From assembly GCF_030247195.1 (NCBI RefSeq), contig NC_080671.1, positions 14,954,843 through 15,018,842 of the forward strand: 64,000 nt of DNA, read 5' to 3'. Numbering within the stretch: the first letter of the stretch is position 1; every line of letters starts with the position of its first letter. Positions 43,764 to 56,134 of this stretch are shown in pieces. The position numbers were made by a program, and so were the translations under genes. The notes under the pieces are model-generated. The model saw only the letters and a program-made list of their open reading frames with translations, was not told where the DNA came from and ran no database searches. Source of the DNA: Topomyia yanbarensis (Eukaryota > Arthropoda > Insecta > Diptera > Culicidae).

Positions 43764-45104
43764 ATGTTTCCAGTTCATAAAAAAGGAAACAAATCGCACA
43801 TTGACAATTATCGGGGAATCTCGTGCTTAAGTGCTGTATCAAAACTGTTCGAGTTGATTGTGTTAGATCCTATTTTCTTTCACTGCAAACACTACATTGC
43901 AGATGACCAACACGGTTTCATGCCTAAACGATCGAAAACGACAAACCTGCTCTCGTTCACAACATATGTAATGGATGGATTCGCTGACGGATTGCAAACA
44001 GACGCTATTTATATGGATCTATCTGCGGCCTTCGACAAAATCAACCATGATATCGCAATAGCGCAGTTGGACAAACTCGGCTTTCATGGACAACTTCTGC
44101 GCTGGTTTCGTTCCTACCTCGATGGAAGGCAACTCCAAATCAGCATTAAGGACTGTCTATCTGCACCATTCTTCGCTACATCCGGCATACCACAAGGAAG
44201 CCATCTCGGTCCAGTAATATTCCTCCTCTACTTTAATGACGTCAATTTCACATTACAAGGACCCCGCCTTTCTTTCGCCGACATGAAAATTTTTCAACAA
44301 ATACGGGATAAAACCGATGCCGAGCTTCTTCAGAGGGAACTGAACAGCTTTAGTACGTGGTGTGATCTAAACAGAATGGTTTTAAACCCGAGCAAATGCT
44401 CAATCGTTACGTTCACGCGGAAACGCCAACCGACTCAGTTTAACCACCATTTCTTCGGCTCGAGCATTTCAAGACACTCTCACATCAAAGATCTCGGAGT
44501 CATCATGGATTCGGCATTAACGTTCAAACCACATGCCTCATACATCGTGGATAAGGCATCACGACAGCTTGGGTTCATCTTCCGAATAGCGAAAAACTTC
44601 AGGGACGTATATTGTCTCAAATTGCTCTACTGCGCGTTGGTCCGCTCAACGTTAGAATATTGTTCAGCTGTGTGGAATCCGTACTACCAGAACGGGATTG
44701 ACAGAATCGAGGCTGTCCAACGCAGGTTCATACGCTTCGCCCTTCGTCATCTCCCATGGCGAAACAGATTTCAGCTGCCGAGCTATGAAAACCGTTGCCA
44801 GCTAATACACCTCGATACACTCAGCATTCGGAGGGACTGCTCTCGAGCCCTGTTCGTCTCGGACTTACTCTCTGCCAGAGTGGATTGCCCTACAATCCTC
44901 GGACGTCTGGATCTTCAAGCCCGCGTTGGAGCTCTACGCAATAACTCCCTTCTGCGAGTTCCGTTCAGGAGAACCAACTATGGTTGCCAGAGCGCCGTTA
45001 CCGGACTCCAACGAATTTTTAACCGTGTGGTGACGGCCTTTGACTTCAACAGGACGCGGAATGCGATAAAAGTGAAAATGTTGTCAATTTTAAAATGTGA
45101 TTAG
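43764..45104 (+). pseudogene. T1/CR1-like ORF2, reverse transcriptase half
   Basis: Open for 446 codons: FPVHKKGNKSHIDNYRGISC, QHGFMPKRSKTTNLL, AIYMDLSAAFDKINHD (A), TSGIPQGSHLGPVIFLLYFND (B), then LSFADMKIF: the catalytic FADD box has lost one Asp by an in-frame 3-base loss (about 44,276-44,287). Later regions are intact: VLNPSKCSIVTF, IKDLGVIMDSALTF, STLEYCSAVWNPYY, RFIRFALRHLPW, up to the stop at 45,104. It is the same family as the 14,953-16,063 copy but clearly diverged from it. The lost Asp means no polymerase activity. Confidence 0.88.
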
Positions 45105-45165
45105 TTTAAGAAACCACCATTGGGGCCAAGAAGCCTGTTGGTGAAGGTAATAAACATAAGTTATA
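45105..45165 (+). other. 3' UTR of the T1/CR1-like element
   Basis: Short 3' segment CCATTGGGGCCAAGAAGCC...GGTGAAGGTAATAAACATAA. Elements of this group often end with AATA-like repeats; the AATAAACATAA word near 45,150 is the probable end. Confidence 0.5.
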
Positions 45166-45902
45166 ATGAGGTGAAGAGTGGGAACGAATATCACGCAGTT
45201 GAAAGGAGGCGGGAGGGTGTGAACGCACCCCACCAGCGATAGGTTTGACAGGTTTCGCAGTCGCGTGATGACGGCAGAACTGGAGCTGTCAAGCAGAAAA
45301 ACACCGCATGGGGAGAAAAAATTCAGTCGCTGAGTGCGGTCAGGTCAGGTCGGTGCAAACGTATTGTTTGACTTGGTGCGGTGCGGGCGGAGACGCAGAA
45401 AATGCAGTTTCGCGGCGACGACGACGAGTACGCGACTGGTTGGGGGGGACTGTGAGAGGTGCCATGGTGCACCATTGCCCCACTTGGCGGGTGTTTTTAT
45501 GATCGCGAATCCAGGGCAGCTCGTTCTGGCGTTCGTTACGAGTGAAGAATCTTTCTTTGAAGAGATACCAGGACACCATATTGAGAAGAGAAGAACGAAA
45601 ATTCCCAAGCAATTGAAATGAAAGTCGCGAGGAGAAAATAAGAAGACGCTAAGAATCAGTGACGAAAGGAAGCACATGTCATTGCTGTAATGGTAGCCGA
45701 TTCAAAGGTTTTGCAACGGGCCGCCAAGCGAACAAGACATCTACAGATAGAACCTTCTGCAGCAGTACTATGAAAGCGAGAACGACGGAGGGGTGAAGCG
45801 AAGGTGCTATTCATCCTCTGGGATTTACGTGACATCCACAGAGGTTGCCAACCCTCGGACGAAGATGCATGCAGGCGCCGTCAGTGGCCACTGACGACGC
45901 CG
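45166..45902 (+). other. Candidate 5' noncoding host exon (weak)
   Basis: GC-rich and purine-rich, unlike the flanks, without a transposon signature. It ends GACGACGCCG followed by GTAAGT, a strong splice donor (GT at 45,903-45,904). The last ATG before the donor (45,866) opens only a short frame ending in TGA, so the segment would be an untranslated exon. No promoter element or start was identified. It could equally be the leader of an unknown element. Confidence 0.3.
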
Positions 45903-47192
45903 GTAAGTCCCTTTATCCTCATGCACTATTTTGTATCATCTGGTACATTCTGGGTCAGCTAGCCTTTATTTATTTAGAAACGTATGCCCTTCGTGAAAAC
46001 TCAAAAAGGGAAAAATTTGGAGGGTTTTTTTGTGTAGATTTGTCCGTTGGCAGTCCTAAAATAATGAAGAACTGAATTATTTTCCCACATCCACACAGAA
46101 AAACATATTTTGTAATTTTAAGTTCATTTTCATGCACATATTTGGAGCATGAATATAAATGTAAAATTAAGTTCCACCACAAACACACACGACTTGTCGA
46201 CTTTCTTCAACGAATTTTATTATAATTTTACACGTGGATTGAAAATTACAGTTTCTTTTAACGGAAAACCAATGCGCTTCTAATGTATTTTTACTCGAAT
46301 AATGCTGTAAAATGAATGACATGTAATATTACACGAATGAAAGTGTAAAATTGTATGCTGTTTGATGCTCCAATTGATTTTAAAGTAATTTTCAATCAAA
46401 TTTTTGATTTAATCGTTGTATGTTTACATTTGTGTTGATTTACATGTCGTTTAAATTTCATTATTTTTTGGTGTGCACAGAATGCTTGCCAGACACTGAT
46501 TTGACGCGTTTCATACCGCCAGGAGCGGATCCAGAAAAAAATTTCGGAGGGGGTCCAAAATTTTGACTTTAAAAAGTTCATTGCACAATACGTAATATGT
46601 AATACCCTCATTTAATTAAACTCAGTTTTGGTAATCGAATCTGGTTTGTAATGATTTTGAACTTATAATGAATTTAAAAAAGAAACTTTTTTAAAAATTC
46701 TCAAGATGTTAAAAGTTTTCGGGTGGGGGGGTCCGGACCCCCAAGACCCTCCCCCTGGATCCGCCACTGCATATCGCTAGTATTTATCCGCTTGGTTATC
46801 TGATGCTCTGCTACCGAACCATCGATTACAAATATTGGGATATCAATGCAACAATGCCAATAAACGCACTACAAAGTTACAAATAATCGAGTGTACCTTT
46901 TTTCGGATAAGGGCTTTAGTATGGATTTATGCGGTAACCCTGAAACCCTGGGACCCCTGGCTCACGCCCGGTGGGCCCATACTTAAGCACGGTACTGGCC
47001 GTCCGTGTCGAATCAACCGAGCACGCTAGAAAATCACGGTGCCATCCACGACTGATGGTAAAACCGAGTTACGAGTAATATTGCTTCAATTTCTATGGAA
47101 ACGTCATTCCATCTGAATTGGTCTCATTCTTCTCGATGTTTTAGTATTCATGCCTATTTCGCTACCGGCTAATATTTTTTTTCTGTTTTCAG
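45903..47192 (+). other. Candidate intron, holding a MITE
   Basis: Runs from the donor at 45,903 to the polypyrimidine-AG TTTTTTTTCTGTTTTCAG ending at 47,192. It contains a 250-bp hAT-type MITE. Rests entirely on splice-site appearance. Confidence 0.25.
46520..46769. mobile_element. hAT-type MITE, 250 bp
   Basis: Ends CAGGAGCGGATCCAG and, inverted, CAGTGGCGGATCCAG. Flanking 8-mers CATACCGC (46,512-46,519) and CATATCGC (46,770-46,777) differ at one base. GGAGGGGGTCC-like tracts lie next to both ends. Confidence 0.8.
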
Positions 47193-47231
47193 AGGAAAAA
47201 TCCCACAACCAACTGAGATAAAGCACACTTT

Positions 47232-47558
47232 ATGAAGATTTTTTTGTGCGCTCCCCGAGTTGTGCCCCAGCATCCGGTTGAACGGAGAGCGGGCAATGCT
47301 TTTGTGATGTTGATTCTGATGCTACGATTTTTTTTGCTCCTCGTGTCTTTTGGTTCATTTGATTTGGCTGACGTTTTGAATGACCCTTGCAGGTGCGCTC
47401 GAGGAGGACGAGAATTCCGGCGGCCGGATGGCGGCAATGATATGCGCTTGATTCGGGAATACGGAAGCGCTGTCAAATTTGTACGGCGATTTATATTCAT
47501 GATTATGAGTGTAGTCCTCGTCTCTTTTTGTGCGTTGTGCATTTTCATTCTGCGGTAG
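47232..47558 (+). CDS. Hypothetical small two-segment membrane protein (weak)
   Basis: A 108-codon frame just downstream of the candidate acceptor. It has two hydrophobic stretches, AFVMLILMLRFFLLLVSF (about residues 24-41) and FIFMIMSVVLVSFCALCIFI (about 87-106), separated by a polar, Arg-rich segment (RCARGGREFRRPDGG). I do not recognise it. A second acceptor-like CCCTTGCAG at 47,383-47,391 falls inside it. The frame may be fortuitous; overlapping minus-strand frames of similar length exist. Confidence 0.2.
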   Translation: MKIFLCAPRVVPQHPVERRAGNAFVMLILMLRFFLLLVSFGSFDLADVLNDPCRCARGGREFRRPDGGNDMRLIREYGSAVKFVRRFIFMIMSVVLVSFCALCIFILR

Positions 47559-50500
47559 GAAGCAAATTTTTTTCTATCCATGCAAATTGCATTGCAATGA
47601 TATTCGGTTTTGCCAGAACATCAGATTCAAAGATGTTAAAAATCAAACAGATTTCGTTTGCTGTGTCGGACGCTTTCAGTTGCACAAAAAACGAAATCAA
47701 TCACCTTCGAATAACATTACTTTCAACACCGGAGCACATATTGTGAAAATGTGAGCTAACGGGCGAAGGTTCAACTAGCGTACAGCGATTTCGAGAAAAC
47801 GCACATTTCGTGGAACCATCCACCGGCGTTGTCTGCTTTCAAGGGAAATCATCCGGTATAGAGCTTTCGGGCTTGGTACGTTCTACTGTTTGTGTATTGC
47901 TCCTGTGAGAATTGTAGCGTAAAAATATAGCCGGTACGACGGGACACAAAAAACGGCGGCAAAGGAAGCAAAATGTGGAAATTTTGACACTGAATACGAA
48001 AAACGACGATATTGTTGTCGTTATCCCCGGGAGCGTTATGGCGATGATGGCAATATTGACTTTCTTTTTTAAAGTTCTACATAGTATAAGAATGTGTTGA
48101 ACTTGATCCTTTTCTGGTGATGGAAAAGTGACCAGATGAGTTTTTTTTATGCCCGTGCAAAGAGATTGAAGAGCACCAGGCAATTATTAGCGTTTTAGTA
48201 TCAGTAGATACTCTGAAAAAATCAATATTCCATTATGTGTGCCCAGATTTGATCGTGTTTAAATATGACTTTCAACCTTTGAATTCAACTTTATACATAC
48301 ATGTATTTCTCTTTGATAGTATTTTTTATGTTATAAATGCATTTAGTTAGCAAGGGTCTGGAAGGCGTGAAATATTTTCAATATTAAGATCCATAATACT
48401 CAAAGAAGCGCAAGGAGTTGAAGGAAGAAAGTTTAGGAAAGCTTGGAGTAGTCATATGAGCAAGCTTAGAGACGACTTAACCTTTTGTCTTCTACCGCAG
48501 GAGTCAGGATATTTTGATATTTTCAAATGCGAATCTCCTGAGTCTGTGGCATATCCGTACAAGCGCAAAATAACTTAGTGACTTATGCTGTCGGAACCGA
48601 CCGATAGTATTGATAACTTGATACTATTCTGTAGAGTTATAAGCAATATAATAGTGTTCGGGATTCACCTGATTAATAAATATCAGTATATGTTTCACAT
48701 TAGGGAACGAATGTCGGTAACATATTGAGAGAGATTCATTCGATGAAGTATACTGCTGTCGGGAAGACGTGCGGAGTAACTGACTGGAGGAAAACGGTAC
48801 ATGTTCCAATATCTTCAACCCTCAATTCAGGATAGGATATAATCAATTAACAATTAAACTTAAAACTTCTCGAAAGGAATTCCACATTCCACCCATCGTA
48901 TCCGATCGTAATTAATTCCATTCCATTGGCTTACTCATTCAACATCCCGAGCTAAGCATCCAATTTCCGCATTTGAATGGTATCACTTTCTCCCACACAC
49001 CAAGAAGCTCTACCCAGATTTTCGAACTGAAATGTCTGATACCGTCCGCGCGATTCTCAAAAAGGTTGCTACAGACGTCAGCCAGACTGCACTTAGTTCC
49101 CAATTACGCTGCAGATATAGCTTTAGCCCAAGCTGAATGCTTACCGTTAGAATATCCCGTCCCAATAATGTCCCAAAGTCGACGTCTCGAGCCAGCGCCC
49201 GCATAGTACAACATAATCTGGAAACAAAGAGGCCAACAGTCGTTGAACTTGGAGAGGACGCAATTCCAGATAGCACGTAATGGCCCGGAACAAGTTGCTA
49301 CGAAAGAAAACAGCTCGATTGTAAAATTGGCCTCGATGACTGTGGGATGGCTTGGTTAGTGATGAAGATGATGACGACGATGATGATGGGGATGCTGGCG
49401 GTATAACGATTACGGTTATCTTGGGTTTGAGGTAGATTTCTTAGACAGTTCTGAGAAGGAAGTTCAACTTCGAGAACAATGGTGGATGAACAAATTATAC
49501 AGTGCCATTGTAATTTGTTGTAAATTGGACGCGAAGTGAAATGAGGAGGCACAAATATTTAAAAAGTTGTTTGGTGTTAGCCAGCGGGATCTGTAAAAAA
49601 TGATTCTGAAAATCCCAGCTAAAAATAAATATAAAAATAACCGTACTACGGAAGCGGAACCTAAAACAACAGGAGTCCTAAACCAACAGTTTAGAACAGA
49701 GTGCGCCAAAATGTGAAAAATGTAGTGAAGTTATTCTGTGAGATGAATGAAACAACACATGGAATCTGGTAGATTTTGAGTTTGATTGTTGCGCCATACC
49801 AATATACTTAGAATAATATGCTGTGCAACCCAACCATTAAAATAATAATATAAAAACACAAATTATGAAGAGTGACCGAATAATTTTCCCTAATTAGTAT
49901 GGGTGATGATGATGCCTTTGAACTACACCATAGTGTTTTTCGATGGCACTGACAACTTTAATCATAAATGCAAATTAGTATTTACTGACAAAGTCTGTAA
50001 AATTTGAATGTTATTAAAATTCTACTCCCACCTAGAATAGTACTTTGCGTAGTTATTAGTTGGGAAAATAACCAACCCGTAAATTCGACATAGTCGACTA
50101 TACGAACATGTGGGAAGCTCAGCATAATGACCCTGCTTCTCACACCTACTGAAAAATCAAAAGCAAAATATCGAGAAGCGAAATAAATCACAAAGAATCA
50201 GCAATCTCGAACCTCCAATCTTAGAACGATAATAAATTTTCAGTCGGTTTCATTCTATTTTACCAACTTTCGAAACTGCCGGGGTCTGTCTTGTGGCCTA
50301 GCAACAATTGAATCAGACTGGGCGTCTGTACTAAATCGAATACAAAGAGGGAAACTGTTCCAACGATATTTATTTGGCGAGAAGAAAATGGGCGGGTATT
50401 CGCCACGTTTAGAGTGGTCTTCTCGTTCTCAATGTTTATGAACCTATGAGTGAGTTTATGCTCCCTATAGCCGAACACAGTTAGACCAGTAGTAGGACTT

Positions 50501-51374
50501 GTACAATAATGGAGGCCGCCAGCTGTTGGGGATGGACAGGAGGGCGGAAATAATCATTGCTGTAGGTCTGACTGGGAAGTTTAATTAATGATCCTTGAAG
50601 CAAGGCCAATTCGTTCTAAAATATTCGACAATTCGAGAAAGCTACTGGAGTTTTGTTCCGGGCTGGTGGTGATAAATCGTTCATTCGACGAATAGCGTGG
50701 AGAGAATTGTTGAACATTGTTTTGTCTTTTTCGTTTCAAAATTTATTAGACTGATTTGCCGCTTTGACAATATAATTAGCAGAAGAGTGCTTCGCAATAA
50801 ACAAACTGTGGTTTGGGAATCTTGGTACCGACTTCATTCGAAGCGAAATGATTGCTGCAATGCAACAGAGCGAGTTAGAGTAAAGCTCAAGAATTTTGCT
50901 CTGTGTGAACGGAAATGTGGTCATGGCCAGTAAAGCAGGCCGCCTTTATAAAGCTGCAGCAAAAATTGTAGAGTATGCTAGATCAATTATCATCGAGAAG
51001 ATAACCCTATGTCGTACCATAAAAATTGAAGTATCATCGATGCCGGGAGAAGTTTCATAATATCACAAAGTGGCCGGTTCCTAACCTAGATCTAACCAAT
51101 CCTGCACTAAGTTGAATCTCTGGTTGAAATGTCACATGGTCTTTGATGTTCCTTGAAGCGTTGAATACACTTTGTTTCTTCTGAATTTATCAGGTTCTGT
51201 TTGCTGCGGATTTTCGGCATAGCTTTTGCTTGCTGGTATATTTAGCGGCCTTCCAAAAGAGAAAAAAATATTGCTACGAAAACTCATTTGCTTGTAATTA
51301 GTGCGATACTGCATACATGACGCGCGGCATAAACAACCGATCATGCAGATGATCCTTGTCGAATAAGACGCAAA
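47559..51374. other. Mostly non-repetitive DNA, no gene seen
   Basis: About 3.8 kb without a recognisable element or exon. A GATGATGA microsatellite is at 49,361-49,392. Several short frames exist on both strands but none shows a domain or splice context. Confidence 0.4.
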
Positions 51375-51994
51375 GCAGTCTCGCCAAAAAGTCTCCCGAC
51401 ACTAGTTTGAAAGTCCGGTACGATCTTCGCTCACTGGAGCATTGGACCAGATAATACCGTCCTTCAGTAGATCCACGAATGCAAAGTTCGAATCGATAAC
51501 TACACCATCGATCTCAACTTTGTGAGCGGACATGTAAACGCCTTAGTTCGTCATGAAAGTCTTGTCGCCAGTAACGTCATTTGTTTGCTTTAGATAAAAT
51601 ATCACAATCCTGAGCTTATCTAGGCGAAATTTCGAGATATCTGGTATAGCTGAATGTTTCTGCGTCTTGCGGAATATTAGAATGCTTCGCGGACTATCTT
51701 TGATCCCAAAGAAGATCGAATACGGTCGAACCCTGTGCAATATGTTTAATTTTCAATTAACGCTCGGATCTCTGGCGATGGATCTTGTTCGACATCCATT
51801 TTAGGATCATTTGGGTCAATTGAGGAGTACACATAATATACGGTAGAGTACCTATATTTATGGTCTTTTGGAATTTCAAATCGGATACATCTCAAAAGTA
51901 TTGGTATCCCGAAAGAAGTCCGCATGCAACGAAAAACCATGTCATGAAGTGTCGAGATCTGTTGTATTGTTGAAAAAATGTCTTGTGTCACCAA
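51375..51994 (-). pseudogene. Jockey-type ORF1 relic
   Basis: On the minus strand FRLDKLRIVIFYLKQTND (about 51,640-51,585) and GVYMSAHKVEIDGVVIDS followed by FAFVDLLKDGI (about 51,540-51,450) match the RRM-like part of Jockey ORF1 (compare YVPARDVEI.GVVSD and the relics at 53.0 and 57.6 kb). The N-terminal part (51,994-51,746, DPSPEIRALI) is in another frame. No zinc knuckles remain. Confidence 0.6.
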
Positions 51995-52494
51995 GAAATA
52001 TTTTTGAATTGAGATAGGACTTGAGTTTAGAAATGCAGTCTTTTTGATTTTTATTTAAAGTTTGAAAATAAAAAGTACCAGAGAGGCAACTTTTGTCAAT
52101 ACTATTTTTTTATGAGAAGATACAAGATCCGTTGTTTGATGAGTTCTAAGACATTTGGCATAGAAAATAAATTAAAAGCGGCCCTTTCAAACTCGAGTAT
52201 CAACTCTAATCCCGAATTTTCCAAGTTTTAAAAAGGCTATCTTAAAACAAAATTCAGGGTGGTAGTAGATCTAGACGTTTCACTACATCGTAAGCAATTT
52301 AGCATAAAAAGTCGAATTAAATTTTGAATATTTTAAGGGACCTCCTGTGTTTTCCATGGGTGAAAATTTTTGCCCGTTTTGCGCAATCCCTTAATCGCGT
52401 CCGATTGAGCTTTTTGTTGAGGTGCATCCGCTTATTAAATTCGATGATCACCTGTTTTCCATACATGCCATTGGCACTTTAATATATAATCGTC
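51995..52494. other. AT-rich spacer, no gene seen
   Basis: It may include the eroded upstream part of the minus-strand Jockey relic. No independent feature. Confidence 0.35.
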
Positions 52495-52760
52495 TGAATA
52501 GATGCTCCATCCGTCGCCTTCAAACACCTAGCGTCAACTAATTTCCTAAATATACAGTAAAAGAGTTGTGGCTGGAATTTACATGAAATGAGCGACAATC
52601 AAATATGAATTAAGAAGGGTGTAGGTGAGCCATTCCCATGAACACAAATTATCATTTGATGGTCGAACTGAAAAGGAAAGCCAAAGTACACACCAAAAAC
52701 TGCGCAAAACTGAGACTCCACCAAGGGCGCCAGAAGACTATACTACGGCTCTGTGTGTTT
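52495..52760 (-). repeat. Jockey-relic flank blocks, copy 1
   Basis: Two blocks, CACCTAGCGTCAACTAATTT (about 52,525) and CAAAACTGAGACTCCACCAA...GGCGCCAGAAGA (about 52,703-52,738), recur at 58,290 and 59,024 in the same orientation and order relative to the ORF1 relic at 57.6 kb. They are probably the 5' leader of the same Jockey family. Confidence 0.55.
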
Positions 52761-52919
52761 GCGCGTTAGCCGTCATTTGACCAGCTGAGCAGTGGCAGTG
52801 TGTCTCATCTTGTGAGCTGCTTGTATACCGTTATAAAGAAAAAAATAAGTAACGTTATTATATTACGTTCCCCTATTAACGTGCACTGGGCAATAAACCT
52901 ATGCAAAAATTACTTTCCC

Positions 52920-53440
52920 TGACATTGGTTCGCTTCAAGGCGAGATGTTTGTCGAAACAAAATCGACTCCTCGACTCAAGATATATTCATACTCGACTAC
53001 CGGACCTTACGTGATCTTTTTCCGGGCCGAAGACAGAAGCGTTCGAATTTATTGAAGATTTCCCGAGTTCTGACGGAACGATATACGGTTGTGACAGAAA
53101 TATCGAAAATACTGGTAAGCTACGGGGTCCTTAACGAAGGAGTACATGTACTAGCAAACCGAGTGGAAATCTGCGGGGTCGTCTCCGATTCCGAATTTCA
53201 ATTGCGCCTTTTTGTGCAGCGGGTCATGATCTGTAGTAATTGCAAATAACTGTGACACACAGCCTTCCATTGTAGCAATAAGTTTTGTTATGGGAAAAGC
53301 GGTGGAAATCATGTGAATGATTCCTGTGGAAGGGATATTGTTAAGTGTCTCTACTGTGGGGGAAACTCACATGATCTCCCGACATGTTCTTCGCACAAAC
53401 AGCGTGAGGAGAAACTGAAGCTTTCCTTTCAGTGACACTC
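52920..53440 (+). pseudogene. Jockey-type ORF1 relic with zinc knuckles
   Basis: The plus strand reads GPYVIFFRAEDRSVRIY (53,003-53,052), ISRVLTERYTVVTEISK, VEICGVVSDSEFQ, RLFVQRVMICSNCK and, after stops, a knuckle series (CYGKSGGNHVNDSC, CLYCGGNSHDLPTC): one knuckle is complete, the preceding ones have lost ligands. This is the RNA-binding ORF1 protein of a Jockey element. Several stops make it dead. It runs opposite to the relic at 51.4-52.0 kb. Confidence 0.7.
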
Positions 53441-53972
53441 TGACAGTGATCTTTTGCAGAAACGCTAAAGATAGCAACGCCACCGGACTCTACGAATATT
53501 AGCATGAGCAAGATGACCGTACAATTCGTAGTTGCTACTCCGTGATTGACCAGAACAACCAAAACTGCACAGAGAATTAACGAATGGGGCCTGGGAGTAG
53601 TTATCCATGCTCAAGGTGGACGTTTTGAGAATTTTATTGTTTGAAATGACAAAAATCATAAAATGTGACGGCCACATCCTTACATTCATCGAGGAAGAAA
53701 AGGAAACGTTACGATAGAGACCGTGTACACCTCTGCATCTCCACGTTTGCTACGGGAAGGAGTTTTTGTTAGCAGGATAGGGTAAAGAGTTACACAACTC
53801 TGGATTCACCTTGATAAGGGATACCATCTATGATACTTTCAGAAGTGTTACCATATGTTAATTGTTCTGGGCAGTCGGCTGCCGAGAATTTATGATGAAC
53901 ATTGGCCCAGACGCACGGTGTCAGCGACTTCCTTCCTCTTCAGTTGTATACTTGAAATGACTAACGTATGAA

Positions 53973-54036
53973 TCAGGAATCAGAATATATTGGCTTAAAT
54001 GGCACGTTCCCCGTATGTAGTCGGGGATTTGTGCGT
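53973..54036 (-). mobile_element. Remnant of a LOA-type 3' end
   Basis: AATCAGGAATCAGAATATAT...TTAAATGGCACG...CGTATGTAGTCGGGGATTTG is nearly identical to 34,276-34,338. Only the last 60 bp or so of the element are left. Confidence 0.65.
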
Positions 54037-54132
54037 ATGAAATGTAGCGTGGCCTTTTTGCACTTTTGCACTGCTGATGGAAAGCCTGCATTTTGAATGA
54101 CAACGAAAAAATATTTTCTCATTGTTTGACAT

Positions 54133-54297
54133 TTTTTTATTTCGATTACAGAGGTTTTAACTAAGGTCATTCGCCTCTTCGGGTTAGAAAAATATCTTAT
54201 GAAAAATTTCTAACACTATTTGCGGGGTCGGGACTCGAACCCAGGTGCGCTGCGTACAAGATAATCGATTTACCAACTACGCTACGCCCACCCCCGT
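54133..54297 (-). mobile_element. tRNA-derived SINE (Feilai-like)
   Basis: On the minus strand an A box (TAGCGTAGTTGGTAAA) and B box (GGGTTCGAGTCCCG) lie within a tRNA-like head of about 75 bp; a body (TAACCCGAAGAGGCGAATGA, AAAACCTCTGTAATCG) and an A-rich tail follow. TTGTTTGACAT at 54,122-54,132 and 54,298-54,308 is a perfect 11-bp target duplication. It has no protein and depends on an RT from elsewhere. The Feilai-like label is from memory of Aedes SINEs. This is not a functional tRNA gene. Confidence 0.85.
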
Positions 54298-54309
54298 TTG
54301 TTTGACATT

Positions 54310-56130
54310 AAAAATGTCTTACTTCACTATCTAGGGTGTCATTCTAAAATCTAAAATCAAATTATGTCACGTTTTTGAACGCTAATATCTTTGTTATTTA
54401 TGGATGTATTTATGCTTTGAGGAATTCCACGAAGATCCGTCCGAAAATTTTTAAAATCGTGACCGACCATCTTAGATTCCAATGAAACTTTACAGGTTTC
54501 ACTGGCATAGAAGAATAAACATTTTCCACAGCCAATAAGATCATTTCGACTCAAGAGCAATTTTTTAAAAGGGCGTAGACGTTTCTACGTGTATTAATTT
54601 TAAAATGTTTTTGTGCGATTACTGTATTTTAAACAGCAAAACTATCTGAGAACAAGTTACAGGAGATGAATACTTCTGTACGAAGAAAATATTCACTGAA
54701 AATAATGTTGTATCATTTTTTCACAAAAAAAAATTCTTTTACATTTTAACCACATTCAATTAGCTAGAGATTACTGGGTAGGGTAAGCTATGAAAAAATA
54801 GAACCATAGTACTCAAGTGAGAGCAAGGATGCGAAGTATAGGGATCGGAAAACTAGAAGTGGCAGGGTCAATAGAACATGCTTTACCTTATGGGCTTAAC
54901 TTTTGTATTCTGTTGGCGGGGGTCGAGCTTAGGCAGCATAAGTACGAATCACTTAAGTCCACCAACATGCCTCCTGGTAAAGACAGACTTGTCCCTCTTT
55001 ACCGTGAGAGCCGACTGTCGGTAGATGTAATTTTCAATTGCATGCAACTCTGCACATGGTCATGAAATTTTCGCGTGAGCTATTTCATAAAATTTGAAAT
55101 ATTCATAAAATACTGCGAGCAAGTAGCAAAGGATACGAGCGGTGGATATAAGAACGCTACCAAGACCTAGAACATTTGTTGTTCATTTGGTAAGTTTCAG
55201 TGTGATGTTTGGACAGAAATTGGTAATTATTTCTGGGATGTTGTCAGTAAATCGTGTACAGTCTTTTTAGATTTTCACACTCTCTCAGTTTCAGAAAATG
55301 TGGAATGAGAGCGAGTTTACGGTTCAACGTAATTCCGACTATACAGTAATGTGATTCCCTGGTTTGACATGTTATTTCGTTATCCATCTTATACAGTCAG
55401 GTAGAAAGTCTTTCAACTTGCAACACCATCACAAACACCATTGGGAATGTCTGAGAAGAAGTTTCTCCAAGTATCAGGCGTGACAAATTCCATTTCTTCG
55501 TGCTACGGTATGTATTGTCTCACAAGTAAAACTCGGTGCCAATGTTATCTTCTTCCATATAAATGGGTATCTTGATTCCAGAGCTTTCAAACTTAACAAC
55601 GTGTATTAGATTGTTCCGTGAATGAAAACTTGTTGATTGTCCTAATATGTTGCAAGATATCATTACAGAATAACTTACAATGTTTTCGTTTTTACCTGGT
55701 GCTACACCGGTCCAAAAAACAGAAAGATACTATTCAGCGCAGCGTTGGATTAAGTCCATTGGGCAAATATAAAAATACGTTTTTCAACACACTAGCCTTG
55801 CCGGTGTGCCACGAAATTGCTACTTGAAGAAGCTAGAACACTTTCCTATACAATTAATGCAAGTTTTGACGGAATGCCGTCTGTAGTTCTTATTTTGTGC
55901 GAAAATATCACCCCTCTTCACTTGGATTTTCTTTTCGAAACACTCTTATTTTTATTCTTTTCATTTTTATTGCACTTTTTCAAATGCACTTTATTCACAC
56001 ACCACTGCAAAAACACAAGCGAAACTTTAATCGTTTACTAACAAAACTTCAAACTTTCTGCCACTGTGCAGATGACAGAAGGAAAATGTCCAAAAACTCT
56101 CATTTGTGCGTTTGAATTTTCACTTTGACT
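54310..56130. other. AT-rich DNA, no gene seen
   Basis: The 54,817-55,065 frame and those at 55,618-56,115 have no recognised domain. TTATTTCTGGGA.ATG near 55,233 resembles 58,130 but is short. Confidence 0.35.
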
Positions 56131-56134
56131 TTGA

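Noticed and set aside
51450..51994. Possible old viral nucleoprotein copy (KVEIDGVVID region)
   Set aside because: The same motif occurs beside Jockey ORF1 sequence (53.0 and 57.6 kb), and the order of conserved words fits Jockey ORF1, so a retroelement origin is the simpler reading.
54200..54297. Functional tRNA gene
   Set aside because: The tRNA-like head is followed by a SINE body, an A-rich tail and a target duplication, and its stems pair poorly.
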